A DNA stretch of 64,000 nucleotides from Streptococcus gallolyticus subsp. gallolyticus DSM 16831 (lineage in GTDB: Bacteria; Bacillota; Bacilli; Lactobacillales; Streptococcaceae). The translations under genes were made by a program, and so were the position numbers. Below are positions 8,482-17,352 of the stretch, in pieces. The DNA is taken from the NCBI RefSeq assembly GCF_002000985.1, contig NZ_CP018822.1, forward strand, positions 1,940,001 through 2,004,000, written 5' to 3'. Every line of letters begins with the position of its first letter. Position 1 is the first letter of the stretch. The notes under the pieces were generated by a model. The model made no database searches and had not been told where the DNA came from. It saw nothing but the letters and a program-made list of their open reading frames with translations.

Positions 8482-9027
8482 ATGACGCATTCTGCTCAAG
8501 AAAAACTCAAACAAAGTTTAATTCTATTACTAGACGATTTTGATTTTGACCAAATCTCAATCAGTAAAATCTGCAAAGAGGCAGGTGTTCACCGCTCCAC
8601 TTTTTATGCCTACTATGACAATCAATCTGATTTACTAGAGGATGCTATGGCTTACCTTGCAGATATTTTCACAGCCGAATTTGCATCACTTCAGGAAACC
8701 TTTGAAGCTGAAAAAGAGCATGACAGTTTGCTTGATTCTTACTATCTTCTGCCTTACCTAACTTACATTAAAAATCATCAAAAACTCTATAAAATCTACC
8801 TCAAAAATCCCACTGATTTTCAGCATGAGAAAGTTGTTGAACAGCATATTAACGAGCAGTTTCTCAATCGTTACCACGCCAAGGGATTTACCGATGAAAA
8901 GATGATTCGCTACATGACACACTTCTACACCGCTGGTATTCGTCGGATTATCTATGACTGGGTTATGGACGATTGCCACGACGACATTACCTACATTATC
9001 AAAATCATTCATACTATTATTTTTTAG
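8482..9027 (+). CDS. TetR/AcrR family transcriptional regulator
   Basis: A 181-aa regulator. Residues 1-50 form the TetR helix-turn-helix (QISISKICKEAGVHRSTFYAYYDNQSDLL); the C-terminal half resembles the TetR_C_7/YbiH-like domain of low-GC regulators. AAGGAGA precedes ATG 8482, and an extended -10 TGTTAAAAT lies about 30 nt upstream. Nine bases separate its stop from the next gene, a membrane protein, so the two form an operon and the regulator may respond to what that protein handles. Confidence 0.9.
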   Translation: MTHSAQEKLKQSLILLLDDFDFDQISISKICKEAGVHRSTFYAYYDNQSDLLEDAMAYLADIFTAEFASLQETFEAEKEHDSLLDSYYLLPYLTYIKNHQKLYKIYLKNPTDFQHEKVVEQHINEQFLNRYHAKGFTDEKMIRYMTHFYTAGIRRIIYDWVMDDCHDDITYIIKIIHTIIF

Positions 9028-9036
9028 GAGGGGCTT

Positions 9037-9864
9037 TTGGAGACTATTCAAAAATCACTTGTGTTATTTAAAAAGCATCGCTTGATTTTTCTAGGACTTA
9101 ATCTACTGATGATAATATCTGGCGCTTTGGTAATTTCTCACCGCCTTAGCAATGTTATACTCGTTGATTTTCTATCCGTATTTTCAGGAATAATAGCTGC
9201 GCTTGATACTTGGCTAATCATCTGCCTCATACGTCTTTTTCTAAATCATTTTGCACTCTTAAAAAATAATTGGTTAAAGGCAAGAATTTCCATGACAACA
9301 GGTGCTATTTATAATGCTTTTTATGTCATCATGTCGCTGGTGTCATGTTTTGCATTGCAATCTGTCTGGTATCTCATCTACGCCGCTTACCACCTACTCT
9401 TTGCAATCGCGAAATTTTACACAGGACAAAGTATGCAGCGCAACAAAGGGAACAGCTGGAAATTTTATCAATATGTCGGCTACTTTCTGATTATAGCTGC
9501 CTTTATTTTCCATATCATGGTCATTTTTGTTTCACAACACGATGACAATATCGGAGTTGCCTATCCATTTTTAGTCTATCTCATTGCACTAGCTACTTTT
9601 ATTAATTTCATCAGTTCAATGATTCAGCTATTTCGCCTTCGTAGAAGTAGCTCTGCTTATCTCAAGGCAAGCAAAAACATTTCCTTTGCTTCTTCACTCT
9701 TTTCACTCTTTTTCCTTCAAACCATGATGCTAAGACAATTCAGTGGTCCAGCCGATGCCTACTTTAGCTGGCTCATTACCATTATCCTAGGCACCTGCGT
9801 TTTTTCAAGCCTCCTCATTTTAGGAATCACTATGATTATCTCAGGTAGGAAAAATAATCAATAA
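9037..9864 (+). CDS. Polytopic membrane protein of unknown function
   Basis: 275 aa with about seven hydrophobic helices: near residues 14-34, 40-68, 88-125, 144-165, 172-195, 210-230 and 245-268. It has no signal peptide, ATPase motif or catalytic signature that I can recognise. The start is TTG at 9037, placed 5 nt after a strong AGGAGGGG. It is translationally close to the TetR gene upstream and ends in a shared bidirectional terminator. I do not recognise the family; a membrane partner regulated by the adjacent TetR is an inference. Confidence 0.75.
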   Translation: METIQKSLVLFKKHRLIFLGLNLLMIISGALVISHRLSNVILVDFLSVFSGIIAALDTWLIICLIRLFLNHFALLKNNWLKARISMTTGAIYNAFYVIMSLVSCFALQSVWYLIYAAYHLLFAIAKFYTGQSMQRNKGNSWKFYQYVGYFLIIAAFIFHIMVIFVSQHDDNIGVAYPFLVYLIALATFINFISSMIQLFRLRRSSSAYLKASKNISFASSLFSLFFLQTMMLRQFSGPADAYFSWLITIILGTCVFSSLLILGITMIISGRKNNQ

Positions 9865-9896
9865 AAAGTTCCTCTCTCTTGAAAGGAACTTTTTTG
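9863..9896. terminator. Bidirectional terminator between convergent genes
   Basis: Stem AAAAGTTCC/GGAACTTTT (about 9865-9873, 9885-9893), with a T-run on the plus strand and a T-run on the minus strand. Confidence 0.85.
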
Positions 9897-9901
9897 TGTT
9901 A

Positions 9902-10249
9902 TCATGTGGGCTTCCATTCGCCATTAATCTTTTTGAACGTTGTATCAAACTGCATTTTCCATACTTTTCGATAGCCGTAAATCGAAGCATCCGTAGTTGC
10001 TCGAAAACTTAGAATGGCACGTTCTTTTCCGATTGGTGTCACATTGGCTTCAAACAAATGATAATCATAATAACGAAATGTCCCGTCTTTCAACGTTTTC
10101 AGCCATTCCGATTTAGTTTGAGTAACACCGCCAGAATGACGAATTACCATATCATCAGGATAATAATGCTCAAGCCATTCAAAATCACGCGCAACAATCG
10201 CTTCATTTATCCGCTTATGAATGGCAATAATTTCTTCTTCGACAGACAT
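9902..10249 (-). CDS. NTF2-like (DUF4440-type) small protein
   Basis: A 115-aa protein with the SnoaL/NTF2-like layout: a first helix (EEEIIAIHKRINEAIVARDFEWLEHYYPDDMVIRHSGG) and then beta strands ending in WKMQFDTTFKKINGEWKPT. Such domains bind small ligands or act as minor enzymes. The start chosen is ATG 10249, seven nt after AGGAGAG. That ribosome site overlaps the stop of the aldo-keto reductase upstream, so it is the last gene of the SDR-AKR-NTF2 operon. Confidence 0.82.
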   Translation of the reverse strand: MSVEEEIIAIHKRINEAIVARDFEWLEHYYPDDMVIRHSGGVTQTKSEWLKTLKDGTFRYYDYHLFEANVTPIGKERAILSFRATTDASIYGYRKVWKMQFDTTFKKINGEWKPT

Positions 10250-10257
10250 TTTCTCTC

Positions 10258-11094
10258 CTAATCCGCTGGCTTCCAAGAACCCATTGCTCTTTCTTGCTCT
10301 TCTAACGTCATGGTAAAGTAACGAGTTCCTTTGTCTAAATGTTTAATTTGATTCATTTCTTCATCTGTTAATGAAAAATCAAAAATAGCAATATTTTCAT
10401 CTAAATGATGTAAACTGCGTGGAAAGACTGCATTTCCAGCTTGAATATGCCAACGTAAGATAATTTGTGCTGGTGTTTTACCATATTTGTCTGCTAAATT
10501 GAGAAACAGCGGCTCATTTAACAAAGCATTGTCGCCATGCCCCAATGGATACCAACTTTCAATGATTGTTCCGTAAGGTGCAATACGTTTTTTAAGCTCA
10601 TCTTGTTGGTAATAAGGATGACATTCAACTTGCAGCGCTGCTGGTTTAATCGTAGCTGCTTCCAAAACTTCTTCCAAACGTTCTGACTCAAAATTACTTA
10701 GTCCGATTGAACGGACTTTTCCCTCTGCCACAGCCTTTTCCATATTTTGATAAGCTGTCATATAATCACCAAATTGTTGATGAAGCAAAAGCAAATCAAT
10801 ATAATCAGTATCCAAACGTGCCAACATTTTATCAATGGCAGAACTGTCTGCATAATCGCTTGGCCAAAGTTTAGAAGTGATAAAAATATCTTCACGTTTA
10901 AGCCCAGATTCTTTAACCGCTTGACCGACTTCACGTTCATTTTGATAAGCATGTGCAGTATCGATATGACGGTAACCGAGTTTCAAAGCTTCTAATACAT
11001 TTTGTTTCGTATCTTTTGGTGCAACTTGATACACACCAACACCATATTGTGGCATTTTTAAGCCATTATTTAATGATAAATAAGTTTGTTCCAT
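10258..11094 (-). CDS. Aldo/keto reductase (2,5-diketo-D-gluconate reductase-like)
   Basis: A 278-aa NADPH-dependent TIM-barrel oxidoreductase. The AKR catalytic tetrad is visible: Asp and Tyr in GYRHIDTAHAYQNEREVG, Lys in FITSKLWPSDY, His in IDLLLLHQQFGDY. The GLSNFESERLEEVL and PLGHGDNALL segments are also typical. AAGGAGA lies before ATG 11094. It sits in an operon with an SDR upstream and an NTF2-like protein downstream, divergent from a LysR regulator, which suggests a regulated carbonyl or redox stress module. Substrate unknown. Confidence 0.94.
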   Translation of the reverse strand: MEQTYLSLNNGLKMPQYGVGVYQVAPKDTKQNVLEALKLGYRHIDTAHAYQNEREVGQAVKESGLKREDIFITSKLWPSDYADSSAIDKMLARLDTDYIDLLLLHQQFGDYMTAYQNMEKAVAEGKVRSIGLSNFESERLEEVLEAATIKPAALQVECHPYYQQDELKKRIAPYGTIIESWYPLGHGDNALLNEPLFLNLADKYGKTPAQIILRWHIQAGNAVFPRSLHHLDENIAIFDFSLTDEEMNQIKHLDKGTRYFTMTLEEQERAMGSWKPAD

Positions 11095-11106
11095 TTTTAT
11101 CTCCTT

Positions 11107-11928
11107 TTACATTCCTAATTGATAACGTCCTGCCTTAATAGCAGCCATAACACCACCATCAATTAACAAATCTGTTCCTGTAATAAAACTGCTATCATCA
11201 CTAAGCAAAAATTCTCCAGCTCGCGCTACTTCGTCTGGCGTTCCTGTACGTCCTGTCGCACTAGCTTCAATCATGCGCGCGTAGGATTCAGGCTGTGCTT
11301 GCAATTCATGACGAGCAAGCGGAGTAATAATAATTCCAGGACTCACAGTATTGATACGAGCTCCTTTATCTCCCCACAAGATTGCTTCATGTTGAACACG
11401 GACAATATTCGCACGCTTTGCCATACCATAAGCATAACCAGAATTATCAACCGCTTTGATTTCTGCTAAATCGCTAAGCTCATCAGCAGGTACTTGCGCT
11501 AATTGTTTTTCAAAATCAGCCGCAAAAGGAATCATATGACCTGCTTGGCTAGAAATCACCAAACCAGCTCCGCCATTTCCAATATAATCACGAAAGACTT
11601 CAAGAGCAATAGCTGTCCCAATCAAATCAACTTTAATAATATCTTCTGGCTTCGCCATATTAGGTGAAACTCCTGCGGTATGGATATAACGGGAAATTTG
11701 ACCGAAACTCGCTGCGTATTCTGCAAATTCTGTTATAGAACGACGATTTGAACCATCGACAATTTTTATATCAACATCAAAACCAGCATCTAAAAGTTCT
11801 TCTTTTGCTGTCTCCAAAACTTTTGAACTTAAATCACCGAGAACAACTTTCTTTCCGCTCGCAATCCGTCTAACAATAGCCAGCCCCATCTTGCCAGCTC
11901 CAAGTAAAACAATCACTTCTTTAGCCAT
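11107..11928 (-). CDS. Short-chain dehydrogenase/reductase
   Basis: 273 aa. It is an atypical SDR: the nucleotide site reads LLGAGKMGLAIVRRIA rather than TGxxxGxG. The catalytic Tyr-Lys pair is present as YGMAKRANIV, the Ser in LVISSQAG, and the C-terminal VSPGIIITPLARHE, DEVARAGEFLLSDDSSFITGTDLLIDGG is standard for NAD(P) SDRs. ATG 11928 follows AGAGAGG by eight nt; an upstream GTG is inside the ribosome site. First gene of the three-gene operon divergent from lysR. Confidence 0.92.
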   Translation of the reverse strand: MAKEVIVLLGAGKMGLAIVRRIASGKKVVLGDLSSKVLETAKEELLDAGFDVDIKIVDGSNRRSITEFAEYAASFGQISRYIHTAGVSPNMAKPEDIIKVDLIGTAIALEVFRDYIGNGGAGLVISSQAGHMIPFAADFEKQLAQVPADELSDLAEIKAVDNSGYAYGMAKRANIVRVQHEAILWGDKGARINTVSPGIIITPLARHELQAQPESYARMIEASATGRTGTPDEVARAGEFLLSDDSSFITGTDLLIDGGVMAAIKAGRYQLGM

Positions 11929-11981
11929 ATTTTTCACCTCTCTTAATTTCTATTTTTATTATAATCTGTTAAAATAGAAAT

Positions 11982-12001
11982 ATCTAACTGATAATTTAGA
12001 T
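11982..12001. promoter_or_regulatory. LysR operator candidate between SDR operon and lysR
   Basis: Perfect inverted repeat ATCTAA/TTAGAT (11982-11987, 11996-12001) with an 8-nt spacer, in the 104-bp divergent region, about 30 bp upstream of the lysR start and 55 bp from the SDR start. An extended -10-like TGTTAAAAT for the regulator lies just before it. Confidence 0.5.
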
Positions 12002-12032
12002 AATTGATAGAATTTTTCTATAAGGAGAATTG

Positions 12033-12905
12033 ATGAATTCTAAACAAATTGAATGTGCCTTGGAATTAGCACTCACATTAAATTTCGGGCAAGCTGCTGA
12101 AAATCTTTATATCACTCAGCCGACCTTGTCCTATCATATCAAAACATTAGAGGATGAAATTGGATTTCAACTTTTTGAGCGTTCAGGAAAAGGCGCCGTC
12201 TTAACACCTGCTGGTAAACAATTCACACAAGATTTACGCCAAATTCAAAATCATCTTCAAGAAGCCATTGAGCGTGGGCAAAATTTTGGATACCGTTATA
12301 ACGAAACCATTCGCTTAGCTATTTTTGACATTAAAGCTCTGCCTATTTTACCTCAAGCCATAAAAATTTTCTCACACACGCACCCAAATACCTATATTGA
12401 TGTGCAGTTCAATGCTACGGATGCTCTCGAACAATTGTTAAACAGGCAACTGGACATAGCACTGGCTATCACTTCATCATTGCCAAACATCACAGAATTG
12501 GAAGCAACCTTTTTATACCAAAGCCCGATTTACTTAGTTGTTGAAAATTCTCATCCCCTATCAACTTTGAAAACAGCTAAATCTACTGACCTCAACAATC
12601 AAACTTTAATGGTCAGCCAAATCAGCCCCAAAGAACTCAAAGAAGCTCAGAAAAAAGTAATCTCTAAATCCCAAGTAAAAACCTTTAATAGCCCAAATCA
12701 CTCATCTACCATTACCAATATTTTATCTGGTCGTGGGGTTTGCCTCGTCCCAGGATTTTTAAAGGACAATACACCAAATCTCACATGGATTCCCTTTGAA
12801 GAAACATCAGGAATCGCTTGCTCTATCGTCAAACGAAAAGATAATCACCGAGAAGTCGTCCAAGATTTCCAAAAATTACTAAACGAATTCCTGCAAGATA
12901 ATTAA
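12033..12905 (+). CDS. LysR family transcriptional regulator
   Basis: 290 aa. The first 60 residues are the LysR winged helix (CALELALTLNFGQAAENLYITQPTLSYHIKTLEDEIGFQLFERS), followed by a linker helix and the two-lobed periplasmic-binding-protein-like sensor domain from about residue 90. ATG 12033 follows AGGAG by five nt. It diverges from the SDR/AKR operon, the expected target. The effector cannot be predicted. Confidence 0.93.
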   Translation: MNSKQIECALELALTLNFGQAAENLYITQPTLSYHIKTLEDEIGFQLFERSGKGAVLTPAGKQFTQDLRQIQNHLQEAIERGQNFGYRYNETIRLAIFDIKALPILPQAIKIFSHTHPNTYIDVQFNATDALEQLLNRQLDIALAITSSLPNITELEATFLYQSPIYLVVENSHPLSTLKTAKSTDLNNQTLMVSQISPKELKEAQKKVISKSQVKTFNSPNHSSTITNILSGRGVCLVPGFLKDNTPNLTWIPFEETSGIACSIVKRKDNHREVVQDFQKLLNEFLQDN

Positions 12906-13004
12906 CATTCGTTGAAAATCAAATTCAGACCTCACTAGCTTAATTTGAAAAAATAATCTATCAACATCGGCTCACCAGTCTAATTTTCATTGGGCAAAAA
13001 TTCC

Positions 13005-13045
13005 CACAAAAAACCACTTTCTATAACGAAAGTGGTTGATTTTAT
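13005..13045 (-). terminator. Terminator of the ogt/arsC-like operon (bidirectional)
   Basis: Stem AACCACTTTC/GAAAGTGGTT (13012-13021, 13028-13037) with a 6-nt loop; T-runs on both sides. It overlaps the stop of the 13042 gene. The 100 bp before it, after lysR, hold nothing I recognise. Confidence 0.85.
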
Positions 13046-13398
13046 TTTTCTAGCAATTCCGCATAGGATTTGCGGTGACCAAGTTGTAAGACTTGATTAT
13101 CTTTAACCAATACTGGACGTTTGATGAGCATACCATCTGAAGCCAAGAGGCTTGCTGCCTCATCAATTGACAAACTATCGATTTTATCTTTTAAGCCAAG
13201 TGCACGGTAGACTTGTCCGCTAGTGTTGAAAAAATTCTTGATAGTATATGTTGAATTTTCAATCCATTCTTTCAATTGTTCTGCCTTAGGTGTATCAACT
13301 GTAATATCGACAGCTACAAAATCAACACCTAATTCTTGCAATTCCGCCTTAGCACGGCGACACGTACTACATTTTGGATATTCATAAAAAGTAAACAT
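13042..13398 (-). CDS. ArsC/Spx family thioredoxin-fold protein (YusI-like)
   Basis: 118 aa. The start FYEYPKCSTCRRAKAEL holds a CxxC motif in the ArsC-like glutaredoxin fold, followed by VAVDITVDTPKAEQL and the conserved KRPVLVKDNQVLQLGHR near the C-terminus. Spx proper is longer and binds RNA polymerase; YusI/YffB-type proteins are shorter, like this one, and have unclear roles in thiol chemistry or arsenate reduction. It follows ogt by 12 bp, so the two share a transcript. Confidence 0.86.
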   Translation of the reverse strand: MFTFYEYPKCSTCRRAKAELQELGVDFVAVDITVDTPKAEQLKEWIENSTYTIKNFFNTSGQVYRALGLKDKIDSLSIDEAASLLASDGMLIKRPVLVKDNQVLQLGHRKSYAELLEK

Positions 13399-13410
13399 TT
13401 CTTTCTCCTT

Positions 13411-13896
13411 CTAAAAATTAGCTTTCTCATGTTCCAATAGCCAACACTTTCGCTCTACTCCGCCAGCATAGCCTGTTAATTGCCCTTGATTTCCTAAAAC
13501 ACGGTGACAGGGAACAATGATAGACAAGGGATTTTTACCAACAGCCCCACCAACGGCTTGTGCCGAACCACAGTTAATTTTTTCGGCAATTTGTCCATAG
13601 GTCATTGTCTCCCCATAAGGAATTTGCGCTAAGACTTTCCAAACTTTCCTCTGAAAAGCCGTACCATAAGGCACCAAGGTCAATCGACTCGGGTCGGGAT
13701 TTTTACCAGCAAAATAATCATCCAACCAAACTTTTGCCTCATCTAAAAAAATGGTCGTTTCTTCAATAATTTTTTCGCGTTCATAACCATATTCAAAATA
13801 CTTTTGTCCTAGAAAATAGCAACCTAAGAGCCCTTTTTCATTAGCTAATACTACTATTTCTCCTAACTCAGACTGATAAACCAACTTTCTTAACAT
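13411..13896 (-). CDS. ogt: Methylated-DNA-protein-cysteine methyltransferase
   Basis: 161 aa. The suicide repair enzyme that removes alkyl groups from O6-guanine. The active site IVPCHRVLG is complete; upstream are GTAFQRKVWKVLAQIPYGETMTYG and the helix-turn-helix with the Arg-finger region. The N-terminal ribonuclease-like domain is short, as in Gram-positive Ogt. GGGAG precedes ATG 13896. It is cotranscribed with the ArsC-like protein. Confidence 0.95.
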   Translation of the reverse strand: MLRKLVYQSELGEIVVLANEKGLLGCYFLGQKYFEYGYEREKIIEETTIFLDEAKVWLDDYFAGKNPDPSRLTLVPYGTAFQRKVWKVLAQIPYGETMTYGQIAEKINCGSAQAVGGAVGKNPLSIIVPCHRVLGNQGQLTGYAGGVERKCWLLEHEKANF

Positions 13897-13954
13897 TTTA
13901 TCACTCCCACTTAATCCATATGCCTAATAGAAAAAGCAAGCTCTGCTTCCTTAT

Positions 13955-14182
13955 CTATAACTGATGGTTCTGCCATTCTGTATTAATCTTAGGTGTCCCA
14001 TCCGCATTAAGTAAAGGTGTTATCCCCGAAGGATCACCTAGACCAACCGTCACTCCAAGATATTCTACTCCAGTTTCACAGTCAACTAACAGAACCAAAT
14101 TTTGTTTTTTATTATCAAATCGAACACTGAAAAATCGTTCTCTTAACTGTTTTTGGTATTCTTTTAATTGCTTTTTATCCAT
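13955..14182 (-). CDS. DUF6440-like small protein
   Basis: 75 aa. RFFSVRF, then LVLLVDCETGVEYLGV and GDPSGITPLLNADGTPKI, match the pattern of the DUF6440 family as I remember it (a strand with V-D-x-E-T-G-V-x-Y, then G-x-T-P-L-L-x-x-D-G). Function unknown. A charged N-terminal helix precedes the domain. GGGAGGGAG lies before ATG 14182. It is separated from ogt by 58 bp and from serA by the serA terminator. Confidence 0.7.
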   Translation of the reverse strand: MDKKQLKEYQKQLRERFFSVRFDNKKQNLVLLVDCETGVEYLGVTVGLGDPSGITPLLNADGTPKINTEWQNHQL

Positions 14183-14230
14183 AAACTATCTCCCTCCCCT
14201 AATTTTGAAATCGTTTTAACCATTATAGCA

Positions 14231-14268
14231 AAAAAAGAAAAAAAGAGCTGAGAAATACTCCCAACTCT
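14231..14268 (-). terminator. serC-serA operon terminator
   Basis: Stem AGAGCTGAGA pairing with TCCCAACTCT (14244-14253, 14259-14268, with wobble pairs); on the minus strand a T-rich tail follows immediately. Confidence 0.8.
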
Positions 14269-14282
14269 TCCAATCTCTATTG

Positions 14283-15461
14283 TTATTTTTTCGTGATTAA
14301 ACGTACACGAACGATATTATCACTAGCTTCAAAATTAGCAACTAAGTGATCAATTTTCGCCTTATCAGTTTCATCAAGGTCAAGTAGCGTATAAGCATAG
14401 TCACCTTTTGAACGATTGATGATATTATCAATATTAATGCCTAAGTCAGATACCGCTGTTGAAATTTTAGCAACGATATTTGGCACATTTTTATTAATCA
14501 ATGTGATACGATACGGTGCAGTCAATGCTTGATGAACATTTGGAAAGTTAACAGAGTTAGTAATCTCACCTGTTTCCATGAATTGACGAATTGTCTTACC
14601 AGCCATAATCGCACAATTAAGTTCAGCTTCAGCCGTTGAACCACCTACGTGAGGAAAAACTGTGATTTTATCTTTGTTAAGCAACTCTTCTGTACCAAAG
14701 TCGGTAATGTAACGTTTCACAACACCAGCTTCAATAGCTTCAAAAAGCGCCGCATTATCAACCAATTCACCACGCGCAAAATTGATAACAACCGTTCCTT
14801 TTTGCATCAAACCAAACGCTTCACTATCAAATGTATGGCGTGTTTCATCAGTCAAAGGCACATGAACAGTGATATAATCAGAATTCGCAAAGATTTCTTT
14901 GACGTCAGCCACACGTTTGACGTGATGAGAAATATTCCAAGCCGTTTCAATAGAAACATATGGATCATACCCTAGAACATTCATACCAAGACGTTGTGCA
15001 TAGTTAGCAATACGACCACCGATAGCACCAAGTCCGATAACGCCTAGCGTTTTACCAGAAATTTCATTACCAGCAAATTGTTTCTTACCAGCTTCGACTT
15101 GTTTTGGAACATCATCACCAGAAAGGGTGTTTACCCACGCATTAGCAGCGATGTAGTCACGCGCTGACATCAAGATAGAAGCAAGAACAGCTTCTTTTAC
15201 AGCATTAGCATTTGCACCAGGCGTATTAAAGACAACAATCCCTGCTGCCGTTGCTTCATCAATCGGAATATTATTTGTTCCTGCACCTGCACGCGCAATC
15301 GCTTTTAAATTTTCTGGAAATACTGTTCCATGCAAATTTTGACTACGAAGAATATAGGCATCTGGATTCTCAGCTAACTCACCATCAATTTGAAAATGAT
15401 TTCCTAATTCTTTAAGCCCTACTTGATTAATATTATTAAACGTTTTAACACTATATACCAT
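14283..15461 (-). CDS. serA: D-3-phosphoglycerate dehydrogenase
   Basis: 392 aa; oxidises 3-phosphoglycerate with NAD as the first step of serine synthesis. Rossmann motif GLGAIGGRIANYA, catalytic Arg in NFARGELVD, Glu in the region after VHVPLTDETR, His in FPHVGGSTAEAE. The C-terminal 70 residues (ITLINKNVPNIVAKISTA) form a single ACT domain, usually the serine-sensing part; the extra intervening domain of long SerA is absent. It is the last gene of serC-GNAT-serA. A small intercistronic hairpin (AAGGCT...AGCCTT, about 15471-15492) sits where the ribosome site is weak. No serB lies in the window. Confidence 0.96.
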   Translation of the reverse strand: MVYSVKTFNNINQVGLKELGNHFQIDGELAENPDAYILRSQNLHGTVFPENLKAIARAGAGTNNIPIDEATAAGIVVFNTPGANANAVKEAVLASILMSARDYIAANAWVNTLSGDDVPKQVEAGKKQFAGNEISGKTLGVIGLGAIGGRIANYAQRLGMNVLGYDPYVSIETAWNISHHVKRVADVKEIFANSDYITVHVPLTDETRHTFDSEAFGLMQKGTVVINFARGELVDNAALFEAIEAGVVKRYITDFGTEELLNKDKITVFPHVGGSTAEAELNCAIMAGKTIRQFMETGEITNSVNFPNVHQALTAPYRITLINKNVPNIVAKISTAVSDLGINIDNIINRSKGDYAYTLLDLDETDKAKIDHLVANFEASDNIVRVRLITKK

Positions 15462-15506
15462 TTATTTCACACAAAGGCTACAAAAAGCCTTCCTTTTCCG
15501 TTATTG

Positions 15507-16055
15507 TTAATAACTATGGTGATCAGCCTCATCAACTTCTTGATAGAGAGCATTCTCATCCTTAGTTTTAATTTTTTGATAAGCTAGACGTTCACCATCA
15601 ATTGGCACTTTTCCACAATAGACATAACCAAGTTTCTCAAAAATGTGTTGCATGGCACCATTCTTTTCATGGGTGTCACAACGGAAATCATGTCCATCAG
15701 TTCCTTCAATCAATCCTTGAAGAAATGTTTGAGCAACCTTTCGACCAGTCACGCTAGACAAAACAGCAACACGGTGAAATGTGATGTAACGGTGATTATT
15801 GTGTTTCCACTGACCATCGTAAATCTTGTCATAAGCAGGGTCACCATCAGTGATAACAGCTGCATAGGCTACAATTTGCCCATCTAATAAGGCTACATAC
15901 CCTTGACCAGTCAAAACGTCATCATAAATCGTATCCTCATCAGGATATTTCCCTTGCCATTGATTACTACCGCTTGCTGCCAATTGTTTTCGTGCGTCCT
16001 CAATAACGAGCATGATTTGGTCGACTTCATTGGGAAAAGCTTGTCTAATTTCCAT
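15507..16055 (-). CDS. GNAT family N-acetyltransferase
   Basis: 182 aa with the GNAT fold: an early IRQAFPNEVDQIMLVIEDARKQLA helix, GYVALLDGQIVAYAAV, and the acetyl-CoA loop after VAVLSSVTGRKVAQTFLQGL (Q/R-x-x-G/A variant), then KLGYVYCGKVPI. Substrate unknown; its fixed place between serC and serA suggests a link to serine or phosphorylated intermediates, but this is only positional. AGAGGTAA precedes ATG 16055. Confidence 0.88.
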   Translation of the reverse strand: MEIRQAFPNEVDQIMLVIEDARKQLAASGSNQWQGKYPDEDTIYDDVLTGQGYVALLDGQIVAYAAVITDGDPAYDKIYDGQWKHNNHRYITFHRVAVLSSVTGRKVAQTFLQGLIEGTDGHDFRCDTHEKNGAMQHIFEKLGYVYCGKVPIDGERLAYQKIKTKDENALYQEVDEADHHSY

Positions 16056-16125
16056 ATTATTACCTCTTCTAATGATTATGAATCTATTTTATAACAAATT
16101 CGATGCGAAAGTGGTAATAAAACAA

Positions 16126-17217
16126 TTATTTATTTTCAGCTTCAAATTTTTTCATGAATTCAATCAAATCAAGTACCCCTTGACGTGGGAATGCATTGTA
16201 AAGACTAGCACGCATACCACCCACAGAGCGGTGACCTTTGATATTTTTAAATCCAAGCGGCGTTGCTTCAGCAACAAATTTAGCATCAAGTTCTTTACTT
16301 GGTGTTACAAATGGAATATTAGCTACTGAACGTTCTGCTGGATTTTTAACAGGGTTTGTATAGAAGTCAGATTGGTCAATGAAATCGTACAACAAACCTG
16401 ATTTTTCGCGGTTAGCAGCTTCCATTTTATCAACACCACCGAAAGCTTTCACCCATTCAAAAACAAGTTTTGCAATATAGATGTTATATGCAGGCGGTGT
16501 ATTGTAAAGTGAACCCGCTTCTGCTTGGATACGGTAATCAAGCATAGCAGAAAGCGTTGGTTCATCATTCAAGAAATCTTCACGGACGATTACAACTGTA
16601 ACCCCTGCAGGACCAATGTTCTTTTGGGCACCTGCATAAATCAAAGCAAAATCTTCAACGTTGTAACGTACAGCCAGAATATTTGAAGACATATCCGCTA
16701 CAATTGGCACACCATTTGTATCAGGAAGATCATAAATAGACGTTCCTTCAATTGTATTGTTTGTTGTGATGTGAACATAAGCAGCTTCTGGGTCAATATC
16801 TTTTGAATCAAAAGTAGGGATATGGTCATATACTGTATCTTCAGATGATGCTAGTAGCAATGGTTCAAAAGGAACAGTTTTGGACAATTTAACAGCTTCT
16901 GCATAAGCTTTTTTACCCCACGAACCACCAACTAGATAATATGCCTTACGTCCCTTAGCAAGGTTTAAAGGAAGCATTGTAAATTGCGTAGATGCACCAC
17001 CTTGAAGGAACATCACTTTATAATTATCTGGAATAGCCATTAATTCACGCAATAATTGTTCTGCTTCTTTAATGATATTATCAAACTCTTTGGAACGGTG
17101 GGACATTTCTAAAACACTCATGCCGCTACCTTGGTAGTCAAGCATTTCACGCTGTGCTTGTTCAAGCACTGGTTTCGGTAACACTGCAGGACCTGCAGAG
17201 AAATTGTAAATTGTCAT
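16126..17217 (-). CDS. serC: Phosphoserine aminotransferase
   Basis: 363 aa, PLP-dependent class V aminotransferase making O-phosphoserine from 3-phosphohydroxypyruvate. Start [18 protein letters not shown], substrate loop [21 protein letters not shown] lysine in [11 protein letters not shown], and C-terminal [15 protein letters not shown] are all present. Complete length. First gene of the serine operon, with GGAGG before ATG 17217. Its promoter has an extended -10 and a CodY-like sequence in the spacer. Confidence 0.97.
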   Translation of the reverse strand: MTIYNFSAGPAVLPKPVLEQAQREMLDYQGSGMSVLEMSHRSKEFDNIIKEAEQLLRELMAIPDNYKVMFLQGGASTQFTMLPLNLAKGRKAYYLVGGSWGKKAYAEAVKLSKTVPFEPLLLASSEDTVYDHIPTFDSKDIDPEAAYVHITTNNTIEGTSIYDLPDTNGVPIVADMSSNILAVRYNVEDFALIYAGAQKNIGPAGVTVVIVREDFLNDEPTLSAMLDYRIQAEAGSLYNTPPAYNIYIAKLVFEWVKAFGGVDKMEAANREKSGLLYDFIDQSDFYTNPVKNPAERSVANIPFVTPSKELDAKFVAEATPLGFKNIKGHRSVGGMRASLYNAFPRQGVLDLIEFMKKFEAENK

Positions 17218-17243
17218 AAAAATACCTCCGTATAATGGTATAA

Positions 17244-17273
17244 ATTATAACACAATTTTCTGAATTTTGTAAA
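17244..17273 (-). promoter_or_regulatory. serC promoter with CodY-like box
   Basis: Minus strand: -35 TTTACA (17268-17273), 18-nt spacer, -10 TATAAT (17244-17249) with TG one base upstream. The spacer and -35 edge (17254-17268) read AAAATTCAGAAAATT, 13 of 15 matches to the CodY consensus AATTTTCWGAAAATT. Confidence 0.6.
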
Positions 17274-17352
17274 GATTTTTGAGATTTTTTACTCAAAATA
17301 TTTATAAATAATCATGATATAATGATAAGTAGTAAATAATTAAGGAGTCCAA